NCBI GenBank assembly: GCA_025459175.1
Contig: JALORC010000001.1
Coordinates: 62,001-126,000 of the forward strand
DNA: 64,000 nt
Reading direction: 5' to 3'
Source: Planctomycetota bacterium
Lineage (GTDB): Bacteria > Planctomycetota > UBA1135 > UBA2386
A program made the translations under genes and the position numbers. Each line of letters starts with the position of its first letter. The stretch's first letter is position 1. Below are positions 7,952 to 17,788 of this stretch, piece by piece. A model generated the notes under the pieces. It had not been told where the DNA came from. It saw only the letters and a list, made by a program, of their open reading frames with translations, and ran no database searches.

Positions 7952-9298
7952 ATGTCCAACGCAATCCTGATCCGATCCATGACATGGCGCACCGCCATCT
8001 CGAGCAGCCTCATGGCTGTCTGCCTCCCCGCCCAGGTGCAGATCAACCCGGTCTTCACGTTTGCCGCGACCGCACATGTCGCAGGGCCGGTCGAAACCGT
8101 GCACGACTTCGGTCTGCGCCCCTGCCCGGCGGACCCATGGGCATTCCCGGACACGATCGCCACCGCATTCCGTAGTGCGGATGGCAAGGTCCACCTCCGC
8201 TTCGGTCACGGCGGCACGAGCTGCAATCAGCTCGCCATCGGCACCGCAGAGATGATCGGTGCCGACTTCAACACCCTGCGGCTGTCCTGCGCCTCGTCCT
8301 TCCCGATCAGCTACGACCCCAATCCCGCGAACTACAACGACGGCGAGTGGATCAGCAGCTACTGGACCGCGAACGGGACCACCGTCCACGCTCTCGTGCA
8401 CATGGAGTTCCACGGCGAGTGCATCGGCTGCGTCGGTCAGCCTCGCTCCATCACCTACGCCGTCTCGAACGACGGCGGACAGAGCTTTCTGCAGGCACCC
8501 GCCGGGGCCAAGATGGTCGCGACCAATCCCGGGAAGTTCCGTTGCACCGGCAACCCGGTAGGCATGGAGGGTGTCAGCAACATCGTGCAACACCCGACCG
8601 ACGGAAATTGGTATTCCATGTTCCGCTTCGGCACGTTCCTTCGTCCGCCGGCGTGGACGGCACCGAACCAGATCGGTTGGGGCAGGACCTCGGTCATGCG
8701 TACCGGCAATCTCGCCGACACGACGTCGTGGCGCGCATGGGGCGGCCACACGGTGTTCCCGGGTGCACCGGCTTCGCTGCCACTGCCTCCCGGGTCCGGT
8801 CAGTTCGACATCTCGTTCGTCGATCCCTATGCGTTCCCGGGCTCCGTTCCGAACGCCAACCAACACATCCCGTGGCCTCTCAGCTATGGGGCGCCGCCTT
8901 ACATCATCTCGCAGCTGGCCATCCCCTCGACACCGGCCTCCGAGCTCTACACCTATGACCCGTTCGCGTTCGTCTACAACACCGACCTCGGCGTGTTCGT
9001 CAGCATCGGCCGCGGCGTGAACAGCTCGGTCACCATGGGCGGCATCTACTACGCCTTCTCCAGCAACCTGGTCAGCTGGACGAAGCCCAGGTTGCTGGAC
9101 CCCTCGCTCGAGTGGCCGGCCACCAGCACGGGGCCCGACAGCCTGCAATATCCCAGCTTCATCGATCACGGCAGCTCCCGGAGGAGCTTCGACTGGTCCG
9201 ACAACACCTGCCATGTCTACTTCACGACCGTGGCGCCGGCAGGGAGCTTCCAGAATCGTGTGCTCAAGCGCGTGCCGATCGTCTTCACGACGCCTTGA
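7952..9298 (+). CDS. Exported protein with glycosidase/sialidase-like propeller features (448 aa)
   Basis: A signal peptide is present whether translation starts at 7952 or at the in-frame ATG at 7979 (MTWRTAISSSLMAVCLPAQ). The body is aromatic- and asparagine-rich with several SxDGGxSF-like turns: ITYAVSNDGGQSF, GIYYAFSSNLVSWTKPR and YSMFRFGTFLRPP. Such Asp-box-like or five-bladed propeller patterns occur in sialidases and GH43-type glycosidases. I cannot place catalytic residues, so enzymatic activity is only a possibility. Two cysteine pairs (GECIGC, RLSC) suggest an extracellular fold. Unlike most exported proteins in this window, it lacks the shared C-terminal tail and ends RVPIVFTTP. 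It stands between the acetyltransferase, 112 bases upstream on the same strand, and the convergent glycosyltransferase gene. Confidence 0.62.
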   Translation: MSNAILIRSMTWRTAISSSLMAVCLPAQVQINPVFTFAATAHVAGPVETVHDFGLRPCPADPWAFPDTIATAFRSADGKVHLRFGHGGTSCNQLAIGTAEMIGADFNTLRLSCASSFPISYDPNPANYNDGEWISSYWTANGTTVHALVHMEFHGECIGCVGQPRSITYAVSNDGGQSFLQAPAGAKMVATNPGKFRCTGNPVGMEGVSNIVQHPTDGNWYSMFRFGTFLRPPAWTAPNQIGWGRTSVMRTGNLADTTSWRAWGGHTVFPGAPASLPLPPGSGQFDISFVDPYAFPGSVPNANQHIPWPLSYGAPPYIISQLAIPSTPASELYTYDPFAFVYNTDLGVFVSIGRGVNSSVTMGGIYYAFSSNLVSWTKPRLLDPSLEWPATSTGPDSLQYPSFIDHGSSRRSFDWSDNTCHVYFTTVAPAGSFQNRVLKRVPIVFTTP

Positions 9299-9393
9299 GC
9301 ACGGCTCGGGCCATTCGACGGCTCCACCTCGCCCTGCTGACCGAAAGCATGGAGGAGAAGTACCAGACGAGTGGCCTGTTCCGCGACGCGTCG

Positions 9394-10395
9394 CTACCAG
9401 AACCCGACGCCCGAACCGCGCGCCATCCGCCACTGCGCGAGCACGTAGACCACCGCGTCGAAGCCGAACCCGACCACGGTGACGAGCAGGCGCTTGGGTC
9501 GCAGCGTCTCGCGCCACCGCCCCATCGCGCGGCTCAGCCGCTTGAACAGGAAGTGGAACGGCACGTAGCCGAACGGCAGGCGCGGCAACCGGGCGCGGAC
9601 CACGTTCGCCAACCAGCCGTCCTGCGCCGCGGCGCGCGCGAGCTCGGGCAGCCGCTCGGCGGCCGGCAGTTCGCGCAACGCCGCGAACGCCGCCGCATTG
9701 ATCGCCGAGCCGAGCACGATGCGGGTCTGGTGGCGGATCAACGCCCGGATGCCGCGTTCGCTCGCATACAGATGCGAGAGACCGTCGAGGCCGTCGATGC
9801 GCGTGAAGTCCTCGCCGTTGACCAGCGCATCGGTGAGCACCATCGCCCGCAGGAAGCCGTCCTCGACCGGCAGCCCGATCGGCAGGTGCAGCGTGCGCGC
9901 CCGCGCGGCGGGCATCGCGTAGAGCTGACCGCAGATCGCCGTCTTCCAGTCGTCGAGCCCACCGCTGGCCGCGGCGATCACCTTGTCCAGCGCCGACAGC
10001 CCCTCGGGGCGCGCGACGATGTCCTTGATCGGCTGGCTGTTCAGCACCCAGAGCTCGGGCCGCGCCAACAGCCCGCGGGCGAGCCGCTGCAGGGTGTCGG
10101 TGGCGGAGAACTCGAGATCCGCATCGACGAACAGCAGCGCGTCGGCATCGGGCCGCGACAGTTCGTGCACGAAGCGGTTCCACGTGCGCGACTTGCCGCC
10201 CTCGGGCAGCTCGGCGACCTCGACCCCGGCCGCGCGCGCCAGCGCCGCCGTCGCATCGCGGCAGCCGTTCGCGAGCACCAGGATCCGGGCGTCGAGGCCC
10301 GCGAGATCCTGCGCCAGCAGTCGCGCCGCCATCGCGCCGATGCCCGCGGCTTCGTCATGCGCGAACACGCCGATGTCGATCCGCACCGGCTTCAT
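9394..10395 (-). CDS. GT2-family glycosyltransferase (333 aa)
   Basis: The N-terminus reads as a GT-A fold: RIDIGVFAHDEAAGIG for the nucleotide-binding strand, ILVLANGCRDAT for the second strand, and LLFVDADLEF with the DAD metal-binding motif at residues 93-95. A later VEDGFLRAMV matches the ED acceptor/catalytic region of GT2 enzymes. The last 60 residues have one or two hydrophobic stretches that may sit on the membrane. GT2 enzymes move a sugar from a nucleotide donor to a lipid, glycan or protein acceptor. Its ATG overlaps the stop of the membrane protein upstream (ATGA), so the pair is coupled, and the two probably work on the same glycan or glycolipid. The acceptor and sugar cannot be told from the sequence. 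Confidence 0.85.
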   Translation of the reverse strand: MKPVRIDIGVFAHDEAAGIGAMAARLLAQDLAGLDARILVLANGCRDATAALARAAGVEVAELPEGGKSRTWNRFVHELSRPDADALLFVDADLEFSATDTLQRLARGLLARPELWVLNSQPIKDIVARPEGLSALDKVIAAASGGLDDWKTAICGQLYAMPAARARTLHLPIGLPVEDGFLRAMVLTDALVNGEDFTRIDGLDGLSHLYASERGIRALIRHQTRIVLGSAINAAAFAALRELPAAERLPELARAAAQDGWLANVVRARLPRLPFGYVPFHFLFKRLSRAMGRWRETLRPKRLLVTVVGFGFDAVVYVLAQWRMARGSGVGFW

Positions 10396-12008
10396 GCCGC
10401 CCCCTGCATCGAAGCTCCTGCACCTACCACACGCCGCTGCCGCCACGCCGAGACGTCGCGCAGGAACATCCCGACCAGCACCACGAACAGCGGCTCCACC
10501 TCGAAGCGCATCCGCTGCGCCTCGCCGAAGTTCGCGAGCAGCGTGACCGCGATCACATAGCCGAGGGTGACCGCCGCGAACGCGAACCACGGCCACTCCG
10601 CGCGCCGCCGGCGGAAGCACGCCTGCCAGAAGGCATAGCCGGTCATGCCGACCACCAGCGCGGCGAGCAGCAGGCAGGCCTCGCTGGCCTTCTTCCACAC
10701 CGCGGCGCCGAGGCTGAGGTGCTTCAACAGTTCGCCCTCGACCACCGGTGGTGCGCCGGAGAACGCGCGCGCGATGCCGCCGAACTGCCCGTAGGCGATC
10801 AGCGAGTGGATCGCCTCCCAGCGCCGCATCCGGTCCATGTTCGGATCGATGAGTCGGTAGTCGGACGCACTGCGGAACAAGAAGGTCGCCGCGTTGCGCA
10901 GCACGGCCTTCGCGTAGTGCCCCGGCCGAGCCCGCAGCACCGCGAACGCATCCATGCCGAACTGCCGCGACAGCGCGATGTAGTCGCGGTGGTTGAAGTT
11001 CGGCGAGCCGTCGAACCGGCTCACCTGATCGAGTGCCGCCACACCCGACGGCGACGGGGCGGCCGCCGGCTGCGGATAGAGCGACAGCGGCCGGAACGGG
11101 TCGTGCATCACCAGCGGGGACGCGCTGCCGCCATCGCGCAGATCATCACGCACCGACGCATCGAGATTGGTGTGCGTCATGGTCGCGAAGTTCATGCCCA
11201 TCCAGCTGCTCGAGCCGGCGAACCCGAACAGGACCAGGTTCTTCGCGTAGAGGCCGCCGACCAGCACGACCGCGACCAGCGCGGCCCGGAGCACGCTCGC
11301 ACGCAGCTCGCGCCGCGCCGCCCGCGCCCACCACAGCAGCACCGCGGCGACAGCCAGCAGCCAGACCAGGTGGAAGGCGGACCGCGACAGGCACAACGCG
11401 GTCATGGCGAGGAAGGTCCCCAACCCGCCGGCCCGACTGCCGCGGGTCGTGGCCGCCGCCAGCGAGCAGGCGGCCACGCTGATCAGCGCCGCATCGAGAT
11501 GCGTGTACGAGAGGAAGTTCTCGTAGGCGATCGCGGCCGGGCTGCAGCACAGCAGCGCCACCAGCACGGTGCCGGCCACGCGGCCGACCCGCAGCATGCG
11601 CATGGTGGCGTGCAGGCTCACCAGCATCACGACGCCGAGCCCCAGCTGGATGACCTGCCAGGCGAAGGTCTGCGCCGCGGCGCCAGAGCACAGCGACAGC
11701 ACCGCGCCGTGCAGCGCATTGAACAGCGGCGGCTGCGCGTGCAGATACAGCAACGACTCACCGAGGTTGCCGGTCAGCAACGACGGATCGAGCAGCTGCC
11801 ACTGGTAGTTCGCGGTGAGGTCGATGCGCACCCCTTGGCTCCACGCCAGCGCCCGCGAGGCGAAGAAAAGTGCGAGCAGCACCAGCAAGGGCAGCTTGTC
11901 GATGGCCGCGGTCTCGCGGGCAGGCGCAGCGGCCGGATCGGGCGTTGGTGCAGGCATCGAGGGATCGGGCCGGGAGAGCTGGCGGGTGCGTCGGTTGCGC
12001 GGTGGCAT
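10392..12008 (-). CDS. Polytopic membrane protein, GT-C/GT39-like glycosyltransferase candidate (538 aa)
   Basis: About ten hydrophobic helices start after a 35-residue proline- and alanine-rich cytoplasmic lead. The first loop after helix 1 has acidic residues and the sequence YLHAQPPLFNALHG, close to the QPPL signature after the first loop of PMT/ArnT-type GT39 enzymes. Those use polyprenyl-phosphate sugars as donors. A long extracytoplasmic loop (about residues 285-365) lies between helices. The C-terminal helix is followed by a basic tail. Translation is coupled to the GT2 gene by a 4-base overlap. A GT2 enzyme making polyprenyl-phosphate sugar next to a GT-C enzyme using it would be a common pairing, but that is inference. 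The start may be 12008 or the ATG 51 bases further in. Confidence 0.68.
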   Translation of the reverse strand: MPPRNRRTRQLSRPDPSMPAPTPDPAAAPARETAAIDKLPLLVLLALFFASRALAWSQGVRIDLTANYQWQLLDPSLLTGNLGESLLYLHAQPPLFNALHGAVLSLCSGAAAQTFAWQVIQLGLGVVMLVSLHATMRMLRVGRVAGTVLVALLCCSPAAIAYENFLSYTHLDAALISVAACSLAAATTRGSRAGGLGTFLAMTALCLSRSAFHLVWLLAVAAVLLWWARAARRELRASVLRAALVAVVLVGGLYAKNLVLFGFAGSSSWMGMNFATMTHTNLDASVRDDLRDGGSASPLVMHDPFRPLSLYPQPAAAPSPSGVAALDQVSRFDGSPNFNHRDYIALSRQFGMDAFAVLRARPGHYAKAVLRNAATFLFRSASDYRLIDPNMDRMRRWEAIHSLIAYGQFGGIARAFSGAPPVVEGELLKHLSLGAAVWKKASEACLLLAALVVGMTGYAFWQACFRRRRAEWPWFAFAAVTLGYVIAVTLLANFGEAQRMRFEVEPLFVVLVGMFLRDVSAWRQRRVVGAGASMQGAA

Positions 12009-12068
12009 CCTGCCGGTCGCTCGCGCTGGCGTCCAGGCTGGGGCCTCGGCAACCAGGAAACCTCGTCG

Positions 12069-12563
12069 CTACGACCCACTGCCATCGACACCATCGGTTG
12101 CCGACGCGGCCGCGTTCGTCGGTGGTGACGCGACGAAGAACCAGGTCAATGCGATCAGCGTCGGGCCGAACGCGAGGAAGGGGAACCAGAGGGCGTCGGG
12201 CTGCTCACCGATCACGATGCCGACACCGATCATCGCCACCAGCGGCGGCACGGTCGCATACCAGTAGCTGCGGCGCCGCCGCCGCGAACGGCCATGCGCC
12301 ACGATCCGCGGCAGCAGGAACCAGGCCGGAGCCAGCAGCAGCGCCGCGACCGGCAGCAACAGCTGCAGCGAGACGGTGAGGGCCAAGGCTTCCATGCCGC
12401 GCAGCGAGCCGAGGCAGACGACCATCAGGAACAGCTCGGCAATCAGGGAGGCGACGATGGTCAGGCGGCCGATGGCGACCGGGGACATCGCCGGGCAAGG
12501 GGCCGGGTTCGAAATCGGGGTCGGGATGCGGGCTGCAGTCGGGTCGTGATCGTTGGGTGTCAT
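12069..12563 (-). CDS. Small four-helix membrane protein (164 aa)
   Basis: After a 30-residue polar, proline-rich lead come four hydrophobic segments, roughly at residues 33-55, 62-87, 102-122 and 127-148. A basic stretch, GRSRRRRRS, lies between the second and third, which predicts a cytoplasmic loop there. No conserved polar residues point to transport or catalysis, and I do not recognise a family. It lies 60 bases upstream of the GT-C-like gene on the same strand, so it may be the first gene of a three-gene unit, but nothing shows a shared function. The ATG at 12563 was chosen because upstream codons are arginine-rich and unlike the rest. It diverges from an exported-protein gene over 157 bases. 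Confidence 0.6.
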   Translation of the reverse strand: MTPNDHDPTAARIPTPISNPAPCPAMSPVAIGRLTIVASLIAELFLMVVCLGSLRGMEALALTVSLQLLLPVAALLLAPAWFLLPRIVAHGRSRRRRRSYWYATVPPLVAMIGVGIVIGEQPDALWFPFLAFGPTLIALTWFFVASPPTNAAASATDGVDGSGS

Positions 12564-12720
12564 GTGGATTTCTCGCGAGCCACCACCATCGTCGAGCGCC
12601 GCCGCCACCGCGTTGCACTTGCGCGGAACGCATCGATACGCCGCGCGAATCGACGCGCCGGCCCGGTGGCCCCCGCGCCGGCCCCGCAGCCGAGGCTGCC
12701 ACACCGCGCGCCGGATCCGG

Positions 12721-15093
12721 ATGACCTCCGCCGAACAGCCAACCAACATGATGATCTCCCTGCTGTCCGTCTCGTTCCTGGCGAACGCACTCGCGCCCCA
12801 GGAACCCTCCCCCGTCCCGGTGTCCCCCGCCCGCCAGGGCGCCGAGGCCCGACATCGTGTGCCGGTGCACACCCGAGAGGTCGAGCCGGGGCAGCCGGCC
12901 TACGGACTGTGGGCGGCGGGCCATGACTACAAGGCGAGTTTCCACGACGGCATGACCTTCGTGCCGCGTCTGGGCCGCAGCTACCCACACAACCAGCCGT
13001 TCGGATGGCAGACCACCTCGGTGCGGATCGGTGCGCACGAGCTGCTCACCCCCGGCGAAGCACCCGGCTGCCGCTGGGACGACTGGCGCGTGGAATACGA
13101 ACACGGCGCGGTGGTCGAGGCCTACGACGTGCTCGCTGACGGCCTCGAGCAGACGTTCGTGTTCACGCAGCGACCGGCCGGCGAAGGCGACCTGTGCATC
13201 CGCGGCGCGGTCACCACGGCGCTGTGGAGTCCGGCCACCGAGGAACACGCCGGCGGGCTGGAGTTCCGCGATGCCGAAGGGCGCACGATCCTGACCTACG
13301 GGCGCGCAGTCGCGATCGATGCCGATGGCGATCGCTTCGTGATGACCACGTCGTGGCAGGACCACACGATCGCCCTGCGACTGGCCGCCGCCGACCTGGC
13401 GCGCGCCGACTTCCCGCTGGTCGTCGACCCGCTGCTGGGGGCGGGCACGCTCATCGCGCTCGGCCCCGTCGACCATGTCGGCGACGTCGACGTCGCCACC
13501 GACTCGAGCGACGGTCACACCGCCGACACCATGACGTCCTACGTCGCATGGAGCTCGGCCACCGATGCCGACCTGCATGTGCGCCTGGGTTCGATCAGCA
13601 GCCTGGTCGGCAACGAGCTGTTCAACGACATCAGCACGACGACCTCCTGTGACCACCCGCGGGCCGCGTACGTGACTGGCGCCGATCGCTGGGTGATCGC
13701 CTACCAGGAACTGGTGCTGGCGACGCAGCAGATGCGGGTGCGCGCACTGGTCGCGACCGGCAACACGCCGGCACCGGCGGTCCTGGTCCCGGCCGCGCTG
13801 CCGGGCGCGGGCTCGGGTGTGCACGACTGGCGCCCGGTCACCGGCGGCATCGATCCGCGCGGCCTCAACGGCGGCCCCAAATCCGCCCTGATCGTGTTCC
13901 AGCGCGAGACCGGCACCACGCCGTTCGCCAACACCGCCGACAGCGCGGTGCTCGGCGTGCTGTTCCAACCGCTGGCGGCGAACCCGTGGGGCGCGCCGTT
14001 CGTGATCCAGAACAGCGCCACGATCGACTACGAACGTCCGGCCGTGAACCGGAGCGCCGAGGGCGCGCTGACCTGGTCGTGGTTCGTGGTGATGCAGGCC
14101 TACGACAACGCGATCGCCGGCGACGACTGGGACCTGGTCGGGCGCCTCGTCACCAACACCGGCTCGGTGTCGGCCAACTCGTGGGTCTCGAGTCTCGGCA
14201 CCATGCACAAGCTCGGCCCGGTCGTCGACGGCCGCTACGGCCGCTACTGCGTGGCCTTCAGCAGCACGACGACATCGATCGGCAAGACCCAGAACATCGT
14301 CGGCACGCAGATCCACTGCGAACGCCTCGAGTGGTCGCACGGCGCTGCCACGCCGAGTGCGGCGGGCAACTACCCGGCCGAGTCGATCATCACCAATACC
14401 TTCAACATCCTCGAGCCGTGCTCGATCGCGCACGACGGCAACTCGCGCTCGCACTGGACGCTGGCCTACCGTTCGAGCTCGACATCGCCGGCGCTGTATG
14501 CGACCCGCGTCGGCTACCAGGGCAAGCCGGTCCAGCTCCCGGACCAGGTCTACTACAACCCGGCCTTCGTGCCCGGCGTCGGCAGCGTCGCACACAACGA
14601 CCGCCTGTCGCGCACGGTCGTCGCCTACGAGGTGCAGAGCAGCGGCAGCGGCGTCTACTGGCGCGAGTTCGTGCTGCCGGTCAACCCACCGCCGTCGACC
14701 TACGGCACCGCCTGCACGCCGGCACAGTTGAGCTGGGGCGGCACCAGCAGCAGCGGCCTGCAGCACCAGCGCTGGGTCGGCTCCGAGCTCGTCGGCCCGA
14801 AGGTCACGCAGGCGCCGGCCAACTCGCTGCACCTGCTGTTGCTCGGCGGCGACTCGCTGCAGCTGCCGATCAGCGACCCGATCCTCGGCGCCAACTGCTC
14901 GCTGCTGGTGCCGCTGAGCGGCCCCGATCACTTCGGCATCTTCCCGCTCGCGGTCGGCAGCACCGTGCAGTGGCAACTGCCGTTGCCAGAGACGCTGCCG
15001 GCGATGTCGATCTACCTGCAGGACTGGATCCTCGATCCGGCCGACAACCTGCTGCGCGGCACCAGCGGTCTGCTCGTTCCGCTGGCGAAGTGA
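12721..15093 (+). CDS. Large exported protein, paralog of the 19192 gene (790 aa)
   Basis: The N-terminus (MTSAEQPTNMMISLLSVSFLANALAPQ) reads as a signal peptide. An alternative ATG at 12748 would give a shorter one. Residues 60-245 form a domain shared with the gene at 19192: a DYKA-x-F motif (HDYKASFHDG), F-x-P-x-LGR-x2-P-x-N (FVPRLGRSYPHN), and a closing PLVVDPLL. The middle is beta-rich, with repeated short strands such as WVIAYQE and SALIVFQRET, and could be a propeller. The last 120 residues resemble the shared C-terminal module: it opens YGTACTP and ends RGTSGLLVPLAK, more diverged than in its neighbours. The function is unknown, and no active site is apparent. The sulfatase gene follows 32 bases later on the same strand, so co-transcription is likely. 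Confidence 0.72.
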   Translation: MTSAEQPTNMMISLLSVSFLANALAPQEPSPVPVSPARQGAEARHRVPVHTREVEPGQPAYGLWAAGHDYKASFHDGMTFVPRLGRSYPHNQPFGWQTTSVRIGAHELLTPGEAPGCRWDDWRVEYEHGAVVEAYDVLADGLEQTFVFTQRPAGEGDLCIRGAVTTALWSPATEEHAGGLEFRDAEGRTILTYGRAVAIDADGDRFVMTTSWQDHTIALRLAAADLARADFPLVVDPLLGAGTLIALGPVDHVGDVDVATDSSDGHTADTMTSYVAWSSATDADLHVRLGSISSLVGNELFNDISTTTSCDHPRAAYVTGADRWVIAYQELVLATQQMRVRALVATGNTPAPAVLVPAALPGAGSGVHDWRPVTGGIDPRGLNGGPKSALIVFQRETGTTPFANTADSAVLGVLFQPLAANPWGAPFVIQNSATIDYERPAVNRSAEGALTWSWFVVMQAYDNAIAGDDWDLVGRLVTNTGSVSANSWVSSLGTMHKLGPVVDGRYGRYCVAFSSTTTSIGKTQNIVGTQIHCERLEWSHGAATPSAAGNYPAESIITNTFNILEPCSIAHDGNSRSHWTLAYRSSSTSPALYATRVGYQGKPVQLPDQVYYNPAFVPGVGSVAHNDRLSRTVVAYEVQSSGSGVYWREFVLPVNPPPSTYGTACTPAQLSWGGTSSSGLQHQRWVGSELVGPKVTQAPANSLHLLLLGGDSLQLPISDPILGANCSLLVPLSGPDHFGIFPLAVGSTVQWQLPLPETLPAMSIYLQDWILDPADNLLRGTSGLLVPLAK

Positions 15094-15125
15094 ACGGCCG
15101 CGGCACCGTCGCTACGCTGCGTCGG

Positions 15126-16658
15126 ATGCCGCTTCGCCGAACACTCGCGCGCCTCGCCGTCGTCGCCGTCGTCGCCGCGGCCGCCTGCAGTGGGCCGCCG
15201 CCGGCACCGCAACGCCCCGCGCGGCCACCGAACGTGGTCGTGTTCCTGGTCGACGACATGGGCACGCAGGAGACCTCGGTGCCGTTCCAGACGGTCGCGA
15301 GCGAACTCAACCGCGTCTACCGGACGCCGGCGATGGAGCGGCTCGCGCGCGAAGGGACCAGGTTCACGCAGGCCTATGCCTCGGCGGTCTGCTCACCATC
15401 GCGGATCTCGCTGCTGACCGGCATGAACGTCGCGCGACACGGCGTCACCAACTGGACGCTGCGACAGGATCGATCGCCGGACCAGCCGCATCCGACGCTG
15501 CAGCCGCCGGACTGGCCCCGGAACGGCCTGACGACTCCCGATCGCCCCATTGCCGGAACGGTCGCGGCGACGCCGCTGCCGGCGCTGCTGCGCGCTGCCG
15601 GCTATCGCACGATCCACGTCGGCAAGGCCCACTTCGGCGCCATCGGCACGCCCGGTGCCGATCCGTGCACGCTCGGGTTCGACGTCAACGTCGCCGGCCA
15701 TGCGGCCGGCGGCCCGGGCAGCTACCACGGCGAACACAACTACAGCGCCGCGTGGCGCAACGGCGACCGGATCTGGGACGTGCCCGGCCTCGAGCGCTAC
15801 CACGGCACCGACGTCAACCTGACCGAGGCCCTGACGCGCGAGGCGATCGCCGAACTGGAGCGCGCGCACCGCGACCGCACGCCGTTCTTCCTGCACCTGT
15901 CGCACTACGCGATCCATGCGCCGTGGGAGGACGACGCCCGCTTCCGCGCCGCCTACGACCGGGCCGGGCTCGCCCCCAGGCAGGCGACGCTGGCCTCGAT
16001 GATCGAAGGCATGGATCGTTCGCTCGCCGATGTACTCGCCGCGCTCGATCGGCTCGGACTCACCGACGACACGGTGGTGCTGTTCCTGTCCGACAACGGC
16101 TCGCCGGCGCAGTGCCCGCCGAACCTGCCGCTGCGCGGCCACAAGCTGTCACCGTACGAAGGTGGCGTGCGCGTGCCGATGCTGGCGCGCTGGCCCGGTG
16201 TGACGCGGGCGGGAACCACGAGCGAGGCCTGCGTCGTCGTCGACGACCTGTTCCCGACCATCCTCGAGTGCGCTGGCATCGACTGGCGCGATCGTGTGGC
16301 GCAGACGGTCGACGGCGTCTCGTTCGTACCGACGCTGCGCGACCCCGGGACCGGCGCCGCCGACCGCGCGCTGGTCTGGCACTATCCGCATCAGTACTCG
16401 GGGCAGGCACCGTGGAGCGCGATCCGCCGCGGCGACCACAAGCTGGTGCACCATCACGCCGATGGCCGGCTCGAACTGTTCGACGTCGTCACCGATCCCG
16501 GCGAACACCACGACCTCGCGGCGCACCAACCAACCCTGGTCCAACAGCTCGCGGGCGAACTCGGTCGGCTGCTGCGCGAACGCGGTGCGCGCATGCCGAC
16601 CCGCCAGGCGGACGGCTCGCCGGTACCGTTCGCGGACGCGGTCGCGACGCCGCGTTGA
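15126..16658 (+). CDS. Type I sulfatase, predicted lipoprotein (510 aa)
   Basis: Formylglycine sulfatases cleave sulfate esters. The maturation signature C-x-P-x-R is present as CSPSR with the cysteine at residue 89, in AVCSPSRISLLTG. Other metal-site motifs follow in order: FLVDDMG near residue 42, the HVGKAHFG region with the conserved GK, FFLHLSHYAIHAPW, and FLSDNGS (the DN pair). The length is normal for the family. The N-terminus MPLRRTLARLAVVAVVAAAAC fits a lipoprotein signal with C21 as the lipidated residue, so the enzyme is probably membrane-anchored in the periplasm. Sulfatases of this kind are abundant in planctomycetes that degrade sulfated polysaccharides. No maturation enzyme (FGE or anSME) is in the window. 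It follows the exported protein by 32 bases and may be its functional partner. Confidence 0.9.
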   Translation: MPLRRTLARLAVVAVVAAAACSGPPPAPQRPARPPNVVVFLVDDMGTQETSVPFQTVASELNRVYRTPAMERLAREGTRFTQAYASAVCSPSRISLLTGMNVARHGVTNWTLRQDRSPDQPHPTLQPPDWPRNGLTTPDRPIAGTVAATPLPALLRAAGYRTIHVGKAHFGAIGTPGADPCTLGFDVNVAGHAAGGPGSYHGEHNYSAAWRNGDRIWDVPGLERYHGTDVNLTEALTREAIAELERAHRDRTPFFLHLSHYAIHAPWEDDARFRAAYDRAGLAPRQATLASMIEGMDRSLADVLAALDRLGLTDDTVVLFLSDNGSPAQCPPNLPLRGHKLSPYEGGVRVPMLARWPGVTRAGTTSEACVVVDDLFPTILECAGIDWRDRVAQTVDGVSFVPTLRDPGTGAADRALVWHYPHQYSGQAPWSAIRRGDHKLVHHHADGRLELFDVVTDPGEHHDLAAHQPTLVQQLAGELGRLLRERGARMPTRQADGSPVPFADAVATPR

Positions 16659-16680
16659 CGAGCCCGCGGTCGCGCGCCCT

Positions 16681-17727
16681 TCAGTCGGTGCGGCGCAGCC
16701 GAGCGAAGAACGCGTCGAAGTCGGCGAACCAGGTCGTGTCCGTGTCGGCGTGCGAGGTCCCGAAGTCGGCGAACCCGACCCGCGGCTCGCCACCGTGGCG
16801 ATAGTCGAGGAACAGCGTCTCGCCGTACCAGCGCGCCAGCACGATGCGTTCCTTGGCGCCGGGTGGGAACTGCTCGGCGGCGTCCGCGGCGTCCGGATCG
16901 GCATGCTCGCACACGCAGTCGTGCAGGGTCCGCAGCAGTTCGAGCGGCAACAGGTCCGCGTAACCGCCGAACGGCTGCAGCCAGTCGTCGTGCACCGGGC
17001 GCGGGGCGTCGACCTTGGCGATCGCGAGGGTGCCGACGCTGCCGCCGTTCTGCACGCGATACAGCGCGCGCAGGCCTTCGGGCAGGCGCACGCCGAGCCG
17101 CTGCTCGGCCGCCGCGATGCGATCGTCGCCGCCGCGGGATCGATCGTTGGGCGTGCCGTCGAACCCGCCGTCGCGATACTCGCCGTGGCTGTAGTGGATA
17201 CCGTGGAAGAAGTTGGCCGGGGTGACCGGTTCGGGCAACACCGTGAAGTCGGCGGCCGCGGTCACGGCGGTGTCGTCATCGTCCTCGGTGGCCGCCGCCG
17301 CCGCCCGCGCCGCGGCACGCATCCGCTCGAGATTATCGGCCTCGAGCCGCGCCAACAGCAGGCCGATGAAGATGCCGAACGTGGTCAGCACCGCCGCCAC
17401 CGTGTAGTCGCCGGTCGTCAAGGCACCCGCGTGACCACCGGCACCACCGAGCGACGAGGCGCCGAGCCCGGCCAGGTAGAGCACGGTCACCAGCAGCGCC
17501 TGGATCGGGGCGGTCAACGCCAGCGCACGCGCGATGCTCCGCCACGCGCCACTCGCCAGCAGCGGTCGCCAGGCGCGCCACTTGCCGGCGATGTAGCCGG
17601 CGACGAACGCCAGCGTCAACAGCGCGACGAACCAAGGCGACCGACGCAGCCATCCCACCACCGCGGCGGTGACGACGAACGCGAGGCCGGACAGGATGCG
17701 GATGCTGCCAGTGAGTCGGGTCACCAT
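16681..17727 (-). CDS. Membrane protein with C-terminal SMI1/KNR4 (SUKH) domain (348 aa)
   Basis: Four hydrophobic helices occupy about residues 8-125. A charged linker with a run of acidic residues (EDDDDT) follows, then a SUKH-type domain from about 195 to the end. The domain is recognised by AEQRLGVRLPEGLRALYRVQNGG, shortened here to its pattern of aExxLGvxLPxxlrxlYxxxNGG, and by FADFGTSHADTDTTWF later on. SUKH domains are best known as immunity proteins against polymorphic toxins and as regulators such as yeast Knr4. A membrane-anchored form without any toxin next to it is unusual. The start at 17727 is the first ATG ahead of helix 1. The neighbouring small unknown gene upstream is 61 bases away on the same strand. 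Confidence 0.75.
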   Translation of the reverse strand: MVTRLTGSIRILSGLAFVVTAAVVGWLRRSPWFVALLTLAFVAGYIAGKWRAWRPLLASGAWRSIARALALTAPIQALLVTVLYLAGLGASSLGGAGGHAGALTTGDYTVAAVLTTFGIFIGLLLARLEADNLERMRAAARAAAAATEDDDDTAVTAAADFTVLPEPVTPANFFHGIHYSHGEYRDGGFDGTPNDRSRGGDDRIAAAEQRLGVRLPEGLRALYRVQNGGSVGTLAIAKVDAPRPVHDDWLQPFGGYADLLPLELLRTLHDCVCEHADPDAADAAEQFPPGAKERIVLARWYGETLFLDYRHGGEPRVGFADFGTSHADTDTTWFADFDAFFARLRRTD

Positions 17728-17788
17728 GCTGGGCGGCAGCGGACCCGATGCCGCGGGGCGATTGCAATCGCGTTTTGCGGTGCGTGCC

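Noticed and set aside
9383-9394. Perfect 12-base palindrome GCGACGCGTCGC at the end of the GT2 gene
   Set aside because: It has no loop, so it does not form a terminator hairpin, and it overlaps coding sequence. It is common in such GC-rich DNA.
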